Source: Maricaulis sp. (GTDB lineage Bacteria; Pseudomonadota; Alphaproteobacteria; Caulobacterales; Maricaulaceae). From it: 64,000 bases of DNA. How positions within the stretch are numbered: the first letter of the stretch is position 1; every line of letters begins with the position of its first letter. The notes under the pieces are model-generated. The model ran no database searches, was not told the origin of the DNA, and saw only the letters and a list, made by a program, of their open reading frames with translations. The stretch lies in assembly GCF_030149425.1 (NCBI RefSeq), contig NZ_JASBRQ010000053.1:1-64000 (forward strand). The letters run 5' to 3'. Below are positions 20,344 to 31,801 of this stretch, one piece after another. A program made the translations under genes and the position numbers.

Positions 20344-21153
20344 TCAAGCGGGCTGCGGCCCCATCAGGGTCCGGGTGGCTCGGGTGACATCGTCCTGGCG
20401 CATCAGGCTTTCGCCGACCAGAAGCGCGCGCGCACCGGCCCGCTGCACACGGGCGGCGTCGTCCGGGGTGAAAATACCGCTCTCGGCAACGAGAAGCCGG
20501 TCCTCGGGGACTTGCGGTGCCAGACGTTCGAACGTTTCCAACGAGGTCTCAAACGTGCGCAGATTGCGATTATTGATGCCTAGCAGCGGCGAGGGCAGCG
20601 TCAGGGCCCGCTCCAGCTCGGCGTCGTCATGCACTTCGATCAGCGAATCCATACCCCATTCGGTGGCGGCCTCGACCAGTGCCATGGCGGTGTCGTCATC
20701 CACGGCAGCCATGATGACCAGGATCGCATCGGCGCCGAGCAACCGGGCTTCCGCAACCTGATAGACGTCATACATGAAGTCCTTGCGCAGGGCGGGGAGC
20801 GAGACGGCGTCTCTTGCGGCGGTCAAAAACCGGTCGGCGCCCTGAAAGCTGGGCGTGTCGGTGAGAACGGACAGGCAGGTCGCGCCGCCTGCTTCATAGG
20901 CCTTGGCCAGCTCCGGCGGGTTGAAGTCATCGCGGATCAGTCCCTTGGACGGGCTGGCTTTCTTGATCTCGGCAATCAGCCCGAGCCCGCCATCGGCTGA
21001 CGCGCGCTCGAGCCCGCCTAAAAAGCCCCGGACCGGCGCAACATCGCGCGCCGCCGCCGCGATGTCGTCGAATGGTCGTTTGGCCTTGCAGGCCGCGATA
21101 TGATCCAGCTTGTAGGCGGTGATGCGCGCCAGCGCGTCAGGCATGGCAGTCAT
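20344..21153 (-). CDS. trpC: Indole-3-glycerol phosphate synthase
   Basis: Closes the indole ring in tryptophan synthesis (TIM barrel). Motifs: [54 protein letters not shown] and VAESGI, all at family positions. Length 269 aa. The start ATG overlaps the trpD stop in the sequence GTGATGA, a typical coupling arrangement; an in-frame GTG one codon earlier or an ATG four codons later are alternatives. A separate, non-fused TrpC. Confidence 0.96.
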   Translation of the reverse strand: MTAMPDALARITAYKLDHIAACKAKRPFDDIAAAARDVAPVRGFLGGLERASADGGLGLIAEIKKASPSKGLIRDDFNPPELAKAYEAGGATCLSVLTDTPSFQGADRFLTAARDAVSLPALRKDFMYDVYQVAEARLLGADAILVIMAAVDDDTAMALVEAATEWGMDSLIEVHDDAELERALTLPSPLLGINNRNLRTFETSLETFERLAPQVPEDRLLVAESGIFTPDDAARVQRAGARALLVGESLMRQDDVTRATRTLMGPQPA

Positions 21154-22172
21154 CACGCCTCTCCCGTGGAAATCGCGATCATTTTCTCCAGCGTGGCCTT
21201 GCCGCGGCCATCATCGATCGCCGCGGCTGCCTTGGCGGCGCCGTCAGCAATGTCATCAGCCAGGCCGGAAATGACCAACGCTGCCCCGGCATTGAGCAGG
21301 ACGATATCGCGGAATGGTCCCGTCTCGCCCTCCAGAAGGCGCCGGATCGCTGCCGCATTATACTCCGGGTCTCCACCCTGGAGGTCCTCCTCGCGCGCGC
21401 GCTCAAGGCCAATATCTTCCGGGGTTACGGAGAACTCGCGGATCGTGCCATCGCGTAGCTCGGCAATTCGGGTTGGGGCGGTGGTGGTGATTTCATCCAT
21501 TCCGTCCTCACCCCACATGACCCAGGCATGTTCACAGCCCAGATCGCGCAGCGCTTCGGCCATCGGCACCAACCAGCGCGGATCGAAGACCCCGAGCAGC
21601 TGGCGTTTGACCCCGGCCGGGTTGGACAAGGGGCCCAGCAGGTTGAACAGGGTACGAACGCCCAGTCCCTTGCGCGCACTGGCGACATGGCGAACGGCAG
21701 AATGATGCGCCGGGGCGAACAGGAAACCGGCACCGGCCTCGCGGATCGAGCGTTCGACCCGGTCTTTTGGCGTGTCCAGGGCAATGCCCAGCGCCGCCAG
21801 GACATCGGAAGAACCGGATTTGGAAGAGGCGGCCCGATTGCCATGTTTGGCGACGGTTGCACCAGCGCCGGCAGCGACAATGGCGGAAGCAGTGGAGATA
21901 TTGTACGCGCCTTTACCATCCCCGCCGGTCCCGCAGGTGTCGATCGCGCCCTCCGGGGCCTGGATGGTCAGCATGCGGCTGCGCATCGCCTTGGCGCCGG
22001 CGGCGATATCGGAGGGGCGCTCGCCGACCGCGGCAAGGCCTATGAGGAAACCGCCGATAGCGGCGTCCGTGGCGTCGCCTTCCATCAGCTCGTTGAACGC
22101 ACCGGCAATATGGGCGTCGTCTGGCCGTTGACCCTGGCTAAGGGCCTTCAGGCATTGGGCAAGATCAGTCAT
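21153..22172 (-). CDS. trpD: Anthranilate phosphoribosyltransferase
   Basis: Transfers the phosphoribosyl group of PRPP to anthranilate. The motif [20 protein letters not shown] is the PRPP-binding signature, followed by [17 protein letters not shown] and GVFDPRW. Length 339 aa, a stand-alone TrpD, and its stop overlaps trpC. It lies 244 nt downstream of trpG on the same strand. Confidence 0.97.
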   Translation of the reverse strand: MTDLAQCLKALSQGQRPDDAHIAGAFNELMEGDATDAAIGGFLIGLAAVGERPSDIAAGAKAMRSRMLTIQAPEGAIDTCGTGGDGKGAYNISTASAIVAAGAGATVAKHGNRAASSKSGSSDVLAALGIALDTPKDRVERSIREAGAGFLFAPAHHSAVRHVASARKGLGVRTLFNLLGPLSNPAGVKRQLLGVFDPRWLVPMAEALRDLGCEHAWVMWGEDGMDEITTTAPTRIAELRDGTIREFSVTPEDIGLERAREEDLQGGDPEYNAAAIRRLLEGETGPFRDIVLLNAGAALVISGLADDIADGAAKAAAAIDDGRGKATLEKMIAISTGEA

Positions 22173-22416
22173 GCCGCTCTCTTTGTATTGTGTCAGGTCG
22201 AAAGATCAGGATGGAGCAATTATGCTGCGCCATCGCCGATCCAGCACACGGTATCGAACGCGCGACATCGCCATTGCGCAGCGGCGCTGTGGCGCACAGG
22301 CTGGGGCGGATTGGGTCGGCATACCGGCTGTCTCGTCTGGTAAATCCTGCGAACGGGATGAAATCTATCGGCCGCGCAAGGAATTTCAACGCCCGAGTGC
22401 GCCTGCGCGCAGCGAT
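22173..22416. other. Gene-free spacer between trpG and trpD
   Basis: 244 nt inside the trpGDC block. A short minus-strand TTG-initiated frame exists here but lacks a ribosome site and any recognisable motif. No terminator hairpin or leader peptide with Trp codons was seen. I find nothing supportable in it. Confidence 0.5.
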
Positions 22417-23007
22417 CTAAGCGGCCTTGGCGCCGGGCGACCGGGTCAATGCCAGGAAATTGGCCAGAATGTCATGCCCATGTTCCGAGGCGATCGATTC
22501 GGGATGGAATTGGACCCCTTCGATCGGGCGGGTCTTGTGGCGCAGCCCCATGATCTCACCATCGGCCGTTTGCGCCGTCACCTCCAGGCAGTCCGGCAGG
22601 CTATCGGGCTCCACCGCCAGCGAATGATAGCGGGTCGCTTCAAACGGTGAGGGCAGACCGGCAAATACGCCCTTGCCCGTATGCTGGATCGGGCTGGTCT
22701 TGCCGTGCATGATCGACTTGGCGGCGATGACCTTGCCGCCGAACGCCTGACCGATTGACTGATGGCCAAGGCAAACGCCGAAAAGCGGTAGATTGTCAGG
22801 CAGTTTATCGATCAGTTCCAGGCAGATGCCCGCCTGGTCGGGATCACAGGGACCCGGTGAAATGACAATCCCCGAGGGCTGGCGGGCCAGGACTTCGGTG
22901 ACGCTCAAAGCGTCATTGCGCACGACCTCGATATCGGCCTTCAACTCCTGGAAATAGTGCACCAGGTTGTAGGTGAAGCTGTCATAGTTATCGATCATCA
23001 AAAGCAT
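22417..23007 (-). CDS. trpG: Anthranilate synthase, glutamine amidotransferase component
   Basis: Supplies ammonia to TrpE. Class I glutamine amidotransferase with [19 protein letters not shown] at the N-terminus, the nucleophile Cys in [17 protein letters not shown], and the catalytic His/Glu in [14 protein letters not shown]. The ATG at 23007 has a clear AGGAG site and gives 196 aa; longer upstream frames would cross the divergent promoter region. It is separated from trpE by the plus-strand deacetylase-like gene. Confidence 0.97.
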   Translation of the reverse strand: MLLMIDNYDSFTYNLVHYFQELKADIEVVRNDALSVTEVLARQPSGIVISPGPCDPDQAGICLELIDKLPDNLPLFGVCLGHQSIGQAFGGKVIAAKSIMHGKTSPIQHTGKGVFAGLPSPFEATRYHSLAVEPDSLPDCLEVTAQTADGEIMGLRHKTRPIEGVQFHPESIASEHGHDILANFLALTRSPGAKAA

Positions 23008-23069
23008 GGCGGATCTCCTGCCGGGCAAACTAGGGCCTCGGTCGGAAAAACGCCAACGCCGCTTGCTGT

Positions 23070-23084
23070 TTAACACTGGATTAA
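23070..23084. promoter_or_regulatory. Putative CtrA-binding box
   Basis: TTAA-CACTGGA-TTAA matches the CtrA consensus TTAA-N7-TTAA exactly and is followed by C, as in the extended consensus. It lies 24 nt before the ATG of the deacetylase-like gene and 63 nt upstream of trpG. A GACTC (GANTC, CcrM-type methylation) site follows at 23087-23091. Motif match only; binding is not shown. Confidence 0.65.
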
Positions 23085-23107
23085 CCGACTCTCTGCTGCA
23101 TCGCACC

Positions 23108-24133
23108 ATGCGACGCCGTAACGCTCATCCGCTGCGCAGGGTTCTGCAATCTGCCACGCCGGCCATGGCCAGTGTTGTCGTGGCTGCGGCCTATGGTTTG
23201 GGAGCGATTGTGTTCTCCATCGCCAGCGCTGATGCGACGTCGGACCTTCCCGACCGGACCTTGATCGACTTCGCAGCGTTTGCGGGGGATGGCACGACCG
23301 AGCGGACTTTGGAGCGCCCGGCTGAGCGTTTGGCCGAGCGTTCGGGCAGCCGCACCGTGACTTACGCCCGCTCTGTGCCGCCGACTGCAAGGGCGTCCGA
23401 AATCCCGGCACCGGCGATCCCAGCGGCCCGGCCGCGTATTGCGCTGGTCATCGATGATGTGGGGCTTGATCTGGCGGCGGTCGATCGCCTCGCCGATCTT
23501 CCAGTGCCGCTGACGTCGGCGATCTTGCCCTATGCCGAACACTCCGTGCAGGTTGCGCGCGAGATGCGGCAGGCCGGTCATGATGTGCTTGTGCACATGC
23601 CGATGGAGCCGGTCGGTCTGGCGGACCCGGGGCCCAATGCTCTGCGCATCGGTCTCAGCGAGGCCGATATCGAAGCCCGTATCTTGTGGGGGCTGGCCCG
23701 GGTGCCTGGAGCGGTTGGTATAAACAACCATATGGGCAGCCGTTTCACCCGGGATGCGGAGGCCATGCGCCTTGCGCTCAGCGCCGTTCCGGATGAAGCC
23801 GGCCTCTTCCTGGATTCTGTAACAACGTCGCAGAGCCGCGGCGCGCTTGTTGCGCGTGGTCTGGGGCTGAATGTGCTGGAACGGGATCTCTTCCTCGATC
23901 ATGTCCAGGATGCTTCCGCGATCGAAGCGCGGCTTGCCGACGCCGAGGCGCTGGCCGAGCTACGGGGCTGGGCCCTGGTTATCGGTCACCCGCATGATGT
24001 GACGCTGGACGCGCTGGAAGCCTGGATTGATGGCGCGCAAGCGCGCGGGATCGACTTCATCACGGTCAGCGAGCTGGTCCAGCATACCAGGCCGGATCAG
24101 CCGCAGGCCCAGATTCAGGCCTCAATCCGCTAA
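23108..24133 (+). CDS. Divergent polysaccharide deacetylase family protein
   Basis: Exported or membrane-anchored protein of the divergent polysaccharide deacetylase (YibQ-like, NodB-related) family. After a basic N-terminus ([11 protein letters not shown]) comes one hydrophobic segment (about residues 17-40) and a variable linker. The conserved domain starts at [19 protein letters not shown], with [30 protein letters not shown] and the C-terminal [11 protein letters not shown]. These Asp/His residues resemble the metal site of carbohydrate esterase 4. The ATG at 23108 is preferred because an earlier in-frame ATG would overlap the trpG start codon. Substrate unknown; in other bacteria the family is placed near envelope genes. 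Confidence 0.82.
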   Translation: MRRRNAHPLRRVLQSATPAMASVVVAAAYGLGAIVFSIASADATSDLPDRTLIDFAAFAGDGTTERTLERPAERLAERSGSRTVTYARSVPPTARASEIPAPAIPAARPRIALVIDDVGLDLAAVDRLADLPVPLTSAILPYAEHSVQVAREMRQAGHDVLVHMPMEPVGLADPGPNALRIGLSEADIEARILWGLARVPGAVGINNHMGSRFTRDAEAMRLALSAVPDEAGLFLDSVTTSQSRGALVARGLGLNVLERDLFLDHVQDASAIEARLADAEALAELRGWALVIGHPHDVTLDALEAWIDGAQARGIDFITVSELVQHTRPDQPQAQIQASIR

Positions 24134-24134
24134 A

Positions 24135-25637
24135 TCAGTCCGAAAGCGCTTGCTCTGCAGCACGGAACAGCGCCGCGGCCTTGTTGACGCATTCCTCGTG
24201 CTCGGCAACGGGGTCGCTGTCCAGCACCACACCGGCACCCGCCTGGACATGCATCTGGCCGTCCTTGATCACCGTGGTGCGTAGCGCGATACAGGTATCC
24301 ATACCGCCATCGGCAGAGAAATATCCGACCGCGCCGGCATAGATGCCGCGGCGGTGCGGTTCGAGCTCATCGATGATTTCCATTGCCCGCACTTTCGGAG
24401 CGCCAGAGACGGTGCCAGCCGGGAAACCGGCGAACAGGGCCGAGACGGCATCTTCGCCCTCTGCCAGATCGCCTTCGACATTGGAGACGATATGCATCAC
24501 ATGGGAATAGCGTTCGACGATCTCGCGCTCGGTAATACGTACCGTGCCCGGTTTGGCCACCCGACCGACATCATTACGCCCGAGGTCGAGCAGCATCAGA
24601 TGTTCCGAGCGTTCCTTGGCGTCGGCGAGAAGATCCGCTTCCAGAGCATCATCCTCGGCCGGAGTGGCGCCGCGCTTGCGGGTGCCGGCAATCGGCCGCA
24701 CGGTCACGACACCATCGCGCAGTCGCACCAGGATTTCCGGGCTGGACCCGGCAATGGCAAAGCCGGGCATGCGGAAGAAGAACAGGAAAGGCGAGGGGTT
24801 GAGGCGTCTCAGCGACCGGTAAAGCGTAAAGGCATCGGCCTTGAATTCGGCTGAAAAACGCTGACTGGGGACAATCTGGAAAGCATCACCGGCGCGGATA
24901 TAGTCGCGGGCCCGGTTGACCGCAGTGCCATAGTCCTCCGGCGTGCGATTGGAGCGCCGCTCGCCCAGCTGGCCTGCCGGTTCGGCCTGTGCCGGGACCG
25001 CACCGTCCAGAGTGCGGAAAACCTGATCGATGCGCTCAGCGGCGGCATCATAGGCTTCGCGGGCGCTGAACGAACCGGGCCGGATGGGGCAGAAAACCTG
25101 CACCTCCTGCTTCAATGCGTCGAACACCACGACGGTCTGCGGCCGCATGAGAATGGCCTCGGGGACATCCAGCGGATCCGGCGCGGCGCCTTCGGGCAAG
25201 CGCTCGATATGCCGGATCATGTCATAGCCGAGATAGCCGAACACCCCGGAGGCAATCGATGGTGCACCTTCAGGCAGCTCACAACGCGTTTCCGCGATCA
25301 CGGCGCGCATTGAGCTCATCGGATCGCCGTCGAGCGGGGTGAAGGCCTGGCTGGCGGCATCCGCACCACGCGCTTCCTCGGCCCGGCCATTGCGGCAGCG
25401 CCAGATCAGATCCGGGTCCAGGCCGATCGCGGAGAAACGACCGCGCCAAGCCCCGCCCTCGACGGATTCGAGCAGGAAGGCATTTTCGCGCTCGCCGCCG
25501 AGCTTGAGATAGGCCGCGACGGGAGTTAGGAGATCATCGGCGCGAGACGCGGTCAGGACGACGCTCTCACCGCGCTCAAAGCGTTCTGCCGCCTCGCTGA
25601 AGTCCGGCGCGATCTGGACGCGTCCGGCCGGCCTCAT
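24135..25637 (-). CDS. trpE: Anthranilate synthase component I
   Basis: Converts chorismate and ammonia to anthranilate. The C-terminal chorismate-binding domain is clear: RFSAEFKADAFTLYRSLRRLNPSPFLFF, SSPEILVRLRDG, RPIAGTRKRG, DLGRNDVGRV and the GAPKVRAMEIIDELEPHRRGIYAG block. Length 500 aa. Its ATG overlaps the stop of the upstream ppiD (ATGA), so the two are coupled. It converges with the deacetylase-like gene with one nucleotide between the stops, leaving no room for a terminator. Confidence 0.97.
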   Translation of the reverse strand: MRPAGRVQIAPDFSEAAERFERGESVVLTASRADDLLTPVAAYLKLGGERENAFLLESVEGGAWRGRFSAIGLDPDLIWRCRNGRAEEARGADAASQAFTPLDGDPMSSMRAVIAETRCELPEGAPSIASGVFGYLGYDMIRHIERLPEGAAPDPLDVPEAILMRPQTVVVFDALKQEVQVFCPIRPGSFSAREAYDAAAERIDQVFRTLDGAVPAQAEPAGQLGERRSNRTPEDYGTAVNRARDYIRAGDAFQIVPSQRFSAEFKADAFTLYRSLRRLNPSPFLFFFRMPGFAIAGSSPEILVRLRDGVVTVRPIAGTRKRGATPAEDDALEADLLADAKERSEHLMLLDLGRNDVGRVAKPGTVRITEREIVERYSHVMHIVSNVEGDLAEGEDAVSALFAGFPAGTVSGAPKVRAMEIIDELEPHRRGIYAGAVGYFSADGGMDTCIALRTTVIKDGQMHVQAGAGVVLDSDPVAEHEECVNKAAALFRAAEQALSD

Positions 25638-27580
25638 TGCTGGTCGTCGGTCAGGCCGAGGGCCTGATCGCGCAGGCGGGTATCAATCGTCGGGGCGTAG
25701 TCGCCGATAACCGCGCTCTGGGCCGCATTGAGGATCGTGTTGCTGGCGATTTGCGACAGCGTGTAGGTCTCGCCCTGACCGGATACGGTGAAGGCGTCAG
25801 TCCTGGCTGCCGGGTCGGCTTCCATGACATCATCGACGATCAGGATGGCCCGCATCGTATCGCTCAGCTCGATCACATCGCTATAGACGCCCGGCTCCAG
25901 CTCGAAGGCTTGGAACACGGCCAGCGGCGTGAACATGCCGGCGGATCCGGAGCGGGTGAGCGTCGTGGTTTCAACCCGGCCATTGCTGGTCAGGGCAACG
26001 AGGTCGAGATCGTCACCGGCTTCCAGTTGGGCCACGGCGTCGGCCGCCCGGGTTTCAAGCTCGGCCCCGATCTGGGCGACACGCCAGCGCGCATCGGCGA
26101 TGTCGCGGACCTCGTCGAGCTCGGCATTGCGCTGCGGCTGCACCTCATCGACCCGAACGATGAAGAAATCGGATCCGTTGAAATCGATCAGATCAGTTTC
26201 AACGCCTTGGAATTGCTGGAAGACGGAGGGCAGGATTTCTGCCCCCAGCGTCGTGTAGCGCTCGAAGTCGAACTGCAAATCAGCGGTGCGGCCGAGATCA
26301 TCCATGGCGCCGAAGAACTCGATCGGAACGCCGGCTTCTGCGGCGGCATCTTCCATCGAGCCCGTGGTCTCGCGCGCGTTCTGGAAAGCGTCGATCTTGG
26401 CATACATGAGATCGGTCGCAGCCTCACCGGCGGCTTGTTCGCGCAGCTCGGGCAGCATGTCTTCGAAAGTCGGCATGACTTCGTCGGTCGCGGCGCTGAC
26501 CTCAACCGCATACCAGGAGAAAGAGCCCTGGACCGCTGCGCTGGCGCCCTGCGGCAGGTTGAACACGGCTTCGCCGAGATCGGTATCGGGAATGTCGAAG
26601 ATCTGGATATCGGTCTGCTCGACCAGGGCGGTCAGGCCGAGATCGGCAGCCACGTCAGCGAGGGTCTCGCCGGCCTCAAGACGGGCAGCTACCGCATTGG
26701 CGGTGTCTTCGTCCGGTACGGTGAGCTGGGTGTAGCTGCGCAGGGCCGGGGAGCCGATGAAGCCGTTATCGACCTGGAAGTCATAGGTTTCGCGCAGGAT
26801 ACTTTCATCGACCTCGACATCACGCAGGAAATCGGCGACCTGGAAACGGATCAGCGTGAAGCTGCGGCGCTCGGGTACGATGTAGAGCAGGACTTCGCGA
26901 TTGATGAAGGGCAGGCTGTCGAGGCGGTTTTCATCGATATAGGCCTGCAGCTGCTCATCGGTCGGGTCATCGATCGCATCCAGCCCGCCGCCATCGATGA
27001 ACAGCCCCCGGATCGTGCGGCTTTCATTGGCATGCAGGTAGGCGATCTCATCCCAGGTCGACGGCAATTGCGTCGACAGGGTCAGCGTGTCAGCCAATTG
27101 CGCCCGGGTCAGGTCGGCGATCAGCTCATTGTCGAACTCGGTCAGCGTATAACCGTTCTGCAGCAGAACGTTTTCCATCGTCGTGCGGTCGAACTCACCC
27201 GTTGCCGGGTTGCGGAACGCCTGAATGTCGGCCGCGGCGCGCACGCGCTGGCCTGCAGAGACGGTCAGGCCGAGCTCGCGGGCGCGGGCGACAAAGGCTG
27301 AGCGGTTGACCATGCCGTTGAGCACCATGTCGCCGAGGCCCTCAGCGCGCGCATCTTCGACGGTAAAGCCCGGATTTTGGCTTTGGATTGTCCGCAGCTG
27401 ACGGTCATGTTCGCGCGCCAGCTCACGCATCGAAATCTGTTCGCTGCCGACAACCACGACAGCTGTGCCGCTGCCCGTGAAAATCCCGCCCACGCCGTAG
27501 GCTGCAAAGGCCAGGACGAGCAGGCCGATGATGACGAAAGCCGCCGGGGATTTGGCGAAAGAGCGGAGTATAGACAGCAT
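25634..27580 (-). CDS. ppiD: PpiD-type peptidylprolyl isomerase, membrane anchored
   Basis: Periplasmic folding factor of the SurA/PpiD family, 648 aa. One N-terminal membrane anchor (FVIIGLLVLAFAAYGVGGIF, about residues 15-34) is followed by a SurA-N-like helical domain (VVVGSEQISMRELAREHDR...) and a parvulin-like region around residues 245-360. The parvulin region is degenerate, as in many PpiD proteins, so isomerase activity is uncertain. The ATG at 27580 is chosen because it begins just before the anchor; a longer frame adds a non-conserved leader. Coupled to trpE by a 4-nt overlap. Confidence 0.88.
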   Translation of the reverse strand: MLSILRSFAKSPAAFVIIGLLVLAFAAYGVGGIFTGSGTAVVVVGSEQISMRELAREHDRQLRTIQSQNPGFTVEDARAEGLGDMVLNGMVNRSAFVARARELGLTVSAGQRVRAAADIQAFRNPATGEFDRTTMENVLLQNGYTLTEFDNELIADLTRAQLADTLTLSTQLPSTWDEIAYLHANESRTIRGLFIDGGGLDAIDDPTDEQLQAYIDENRLDSLPFINREVLLYIVPERRSFTLIRFQVADFLRDVEVDESILRETYDFQVDNGFIGSPALRSYTQLTVPDEDTANAVAARLEAGETLADVAADLGLTALVEQTDIQIFDIPDTDLGEAVFNLPQGASAAVQGSFSWYAVEVSAATDEVMPTFEDMLPELREQAAGEAATDLMYAKIDAFQNARETTGSMEDAAAEAGVPIEFFGAMDDLGRTADLQFDFERYTTLGAEILPSVFQQFQGVETDLIDFNGSDFFIVRVDEVQPQRNAELDEVRDIADARWRVAQIGAELETRAADAVAQLEAGDDLDLVALTSNGRVETTTLTRSGSAGMFTPLAVFQAFELEPGVYSDVIELSDTMRAILIVDDVMEADPAARTDAFTVSGQGETYTLSQIASNTILNAAQSAVIGDYAPTIDTRLRDQALGLTDDQQ

Positions 27581-27734
27581 GATGGTAAAACCGTTGGTAA
27601 GCGTGTCGCGGAACGTAGCGGCGCAGAATCGCGGATACAAGCGTGTGTGGCTGTGAAATCGGCATCAGTTGAAGGCGTTGCGCCCATGGCCGATGCCAAT
27701 TAATCCTGCAGACCGGCTATCGGGGAGGGGATTG

Positions 27735-28463
27735 ATGGCGCGACAGCTGCTCATTGCAGGCAATTGGAAGATGAATGGCAAGCGGGACTCGCTGGCCTTT
27801 TTCGACGAGGTCGCGCCGGCAGCCGGTGCATCTGCTGCCGAAATCCTGATCTGCCCTCCGGCCACCTTGCTGGCGGCAGCGGTTGATGCGGCGTCGGGCG
27901 CCTCCATCAAGATTGGCGGCCAGGATTGCCATGCAAACAGCTCCGGTGCGCACACAGGGGATGTGTCCGCCGATATGCTCGTCGATGCCGGCGCTGATTA
28001 TGTCATCCTGGGGCATTCCGAGCGGCGCAGCGATCATGGCGAGAGTTCTGCCAGTGTCGCGGAAAAGGCGGCTGCTGCACTGTCTGCCGGCCTGACGCCG
28101 ATTATCTGCGTTGGCGAAAGTGAAGCCGAGCGGCGCGATGGGCGGGCCGAAGCGGTCGTTGCCGAACAAGTGGTCAACTCGCTGCCGAAAGCAACTGATG
28201 GCGCCTATGTCATCGCCTATGAGCCGGTCTGGGCCATCGGCACCGGATTGACGGCCAGTCTTGAGGATATTCAAGCCATGCACGGCTTTATCCGCGGGCG
28301 TCTGCCGGACGGCGAGAAAACGCGCATTCTTTATGGCGGCTCGGTGAAGCCGGGCAATGCCGCGGAGATTTTCGCCCTGGCGGATGTCGATGGCGGCCTG
28401 ATTGGCGGGGCGTCTTTGAAAGCTTCGGACTTCGCCCAGATCATAAAAAATACTGCCGTATAA
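27735..28463 (+). CDS. tpiA: Triose-phosphate isomerase
   Basis: Interconverts DHAP and glyceraldehyde 3-phosphate. Motifs: [12 protein letters not shown] (substrate-binding Asn and Lys), VILGHSERR (catalytic His), [11 protein letters not shown] (catalytic Glu) and the phosphate-binding [12 protein letters not shown]. Length 242 aa from the ATG at 27735, which has GGGGAGGGG before it; the longer frame is not conserved. Divergent from ppiD across about 150 nt. Confidence 0.97.
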   Translation: MARQLLIAGNWKMNGKRDSLAFFDEVAPAAGASAAEILICPPATLLAAAVDAASGASIKIGGQDCHANSSGAHTGDVSADMLVDAGADYVILGHSERRSDHGESSASVAEKAAAALSAGLTPIICVGESEAERRDGRAEAVVAEQVVNSLPKATDGAYVIAYEPVWAIGTGLTASLEDIQAMHGFIRGRLPDGEKTRILYGGSVKPGNAAEIFALADVDGGLIGGASLKASDFAQIIKNTAV

Positions 28464-28548
28464 GTTTGCGGTAAGGGCATTGAAACTTCTTGGGATAATC
28501 ATCGCTGGTTGAACATCGCGATTTTTGTCTCCAGGAGTTCCGCCGCGT

Positions 28549-29508
28549 ATGGCCGATACCGATTATGCCCGCGCCCCGGTTTTGCTGTTCGATCCGGTTC
28601 ATGCGAACCAGCGGACCACGCGCTACGCTTTGCATGAAATAGGTTTCCGTCAGATCGAGTGCGTCTCCTCGCTTCCCGATCTCAAGACCGGTTTGACCGA
28701 AGGCAATCCGGTCCTCGCCGTGATGGAAAGCAGCGCCACCGACGCCGATATCTTCAAGATCGTCCGGTCGATGCGCCGCAGCGAGCTCGGCAATAATCCT
28801 TTCATGGTCATTTTGCTGACGACTTGGAGTCGCGACACGGTTCATATCCGCCGGGCCATTGAGTGCGGCGCCGATGATGTCATCGTGCGACCGTTCTCGA
28901 CCATGTTTGCGGAAGAACGGGTGCGCACCCTGATCAAGGCGCGCAAGGAGTTCATCGTGACTTCGGACTATATCGGTCCTGATCGTCGCAAGGGGAACTC
29001 AGCCCGTCAGTCCGACGCCCAGGCGCTGGAAGTTCCAAACCTCCTGCAAGCCACGGTGGAAGGCGATACCGCGGCCCTGGCGCGTGGCAGCCACTGGATC
29101 AAGGAAGCCAAGAGCACGGTAATCGCCGAACGCCTGCGCCGGTTGGCCATGCGTATCGTGGTCACAGCCGAGTTGCAGCTTGGTGATAATGCGTCCAATG
29201 CCCGCATCGATTACGAGGACATGCTGCGCACGGCCCGTGAGCTCAAGGCTCAGCTGCTCAAACTCTCACGCGCCGAAGCCGCAGAGGTCGCCGAGGCGCT
29301 GATTGAACAGATCAGCACCATGCAGTCAGGCAATGACACCAGCTCTGCCAGCTTCAAGCTGACCAAGGAGCTGGCCATGGGCGCTTATGCTGCCTTTGCC
29401 AACGGCGAGTCGCTGGAGCGTTCGCGCGATGAAATCGACCGCACTGTTGCCAACCTGCGCAAGCGAATCCAGGCCCGGGCCCAAGCCGCTGCAGGCAATG
29501 CCGCTTAG
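28549..29508 (+). CDS. Degenerate receiver-domain protein with C-terminal helical domain
   Basis: 319 aa. Residues ~10-130 follow the CheY-like fold pattern (VLLFDPVHANQRTTRYAL, VLAVMES, FMVILLTTW, ADDVIVRPFS). The phospho-accepting Asp is replaced by Glu (E60), and the conserved Lys before Pro is Arg (R114), so it is probably not phosphorylated in the usual way. YIGPDRRKG (141-149) is a motif seen after receiver domains in some alphaproteobacterial proteins. The remaining ~160 residues are helical and charged with no recognised output domain. Clear AGGAG ribosome site. Function unknown; a constitutive signalling adaptor is one possibility. Confidence 0.75.
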   Translation: MADTDYARAPVLLFDPVHANQRTTRYALHEIGFRQIECVSSLPDLKTGLTEGNPVLAVMESSATDADIFKIVRSMRRSELGNNPFMVILLTTWSRDTVHIRRAIECGADDVIVRPFSTMFAEERVRTLIKARKEFIVTSDYIGPDRRKGNSARQSDAQALEVPNLLQATVEGDTAALARGSHWIKEAKSTVIAERLRRLAMRIVVTAELQLGDNASNARIDYEDMLRTARELKAQLLKLSRAEAAEVAEALIEQISTMQSGNDTSSASFKLTKELAMGAYAAFANGESLERSRDEIDRTVANLRKRIQARAQAAAGNAA

Positions 29509-29619
29509 GTGCTGGCCAAGCCTGCAAGCCTAGTATAAAACCCCACGCCTTGTGATCGGAGCGCGCGCACCCATGTGTTATACGGTGTGCGGGCACAGTG
29601 TCTTTAGGCAGCAGGTTTC

Positions 29620-29934
29620 ATGACGACGGTACTTCTCATCATCCAGGTTCTTATCGCCGTGGCCCTTACGGTCGTGGTGCTGCTGCAGCGGTCCGAGGGC
29701 GGCGCTCTTGGCATTGGCGGCGGTCAGGGGTCGATGATGTCCGGCCGGTCTGCCGCGACCGTGCTCACCCGCACCACCATGGTGCTCGCGGCACTCTTCA
29801 TTGGTAATTCCATCTTCATGGCTGTTCTCGTGGGCGTGAACTCGGATGGGTCGAGCATTTTCGACAATCCGGTTGACCTGTCGACGCCGGCCTTGCTGGA
29901 AGAGGAAGCCGATCAGGTTCCCACCGACGGCTAA
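29620..29934 (+). CDS. secG: Preprotein translocase subunit SecG
   Basis: Small auxiliary subunit of the SecYEG channel. 104 aa with two membrane helices (LLIIQVLIAVALTVVVLLQ and the segment around TTMVLAALFIGNSIFMAVLVG) joined by the conserved glycine-rich loop RSEGGALGIGGGQGSMMSGR. The tpiA-secG-pyrG neighbourhood is conserved in many alphaproteobacteria. Confidence 0.95.
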   Translation: MTTVLLIIQVLIAVALTVVVLLQRSEGGALGIGGGQGSMMSGRSAATVLTRTTMVLAALFIGNSIFMAVLVGVNSDGSSIFDNPVDLSTPALLEEEADQVPTDG

Positions 29935-29946
29935 GCCTGAATTTGA

Positions 29947-31653
<1,707 letters not shown>

Positions 31654-31664
31654 GCTTTCACTAT

Positions 31665-31778
31665 TGTCATCCCCGCCGGAGCCCCGACTTGATCGGGCGC
31701 AGAGCGGGGACCCAGCCTGGATCATTCCGGTCCCGGATCTATGCCCGGCTCAGGGCCGGGCCTCCGTCCGGGATGACA
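31665..31778. repeat. REP-like palindromic element
   Basis: 114-bp element whose ends are inverted repeats: TGTCATCCC-CGCCGGAG on the left and CTCCGTCC-GGGATGACA on the right (about 15 of 17 positions). Internal complementarity (CCCCGACTTGATCGGG, GCCCGGCTCAGGGCCGGGC) suggests a cruciform or an RNA with several stems. Ends with GTCATCCC are widespread in dispersed alphaproteobacterial intergenic repeats. It fills the space between the convergent pyrG and PLP-decarboxylase genes. Confidence 0.75.
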
Positions 31779-31801
31779 AGCTTGCAATAGGGTGGCGTCA
31801 A

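Noticed and set aside
22165-22389. 74-codon minus-strand frame between trpG and trpD
   Set aside because: TTG start, no ribosome site, overlaps the trpD start, and composition is not protein-like.
23006-23107. Longer N-terminus for the deacetylase-like gene
   Set aside because: It would start inside the trpG start codon and cover the CtrA-like box; the ATG at 23108 gives a normal basic/hydrophobic N-terminus.
25637-27301. 554-codon plus-strand frame opposite ppiD
   Set aside because: Antisense to a gene with clear domain content; no motif of its own.
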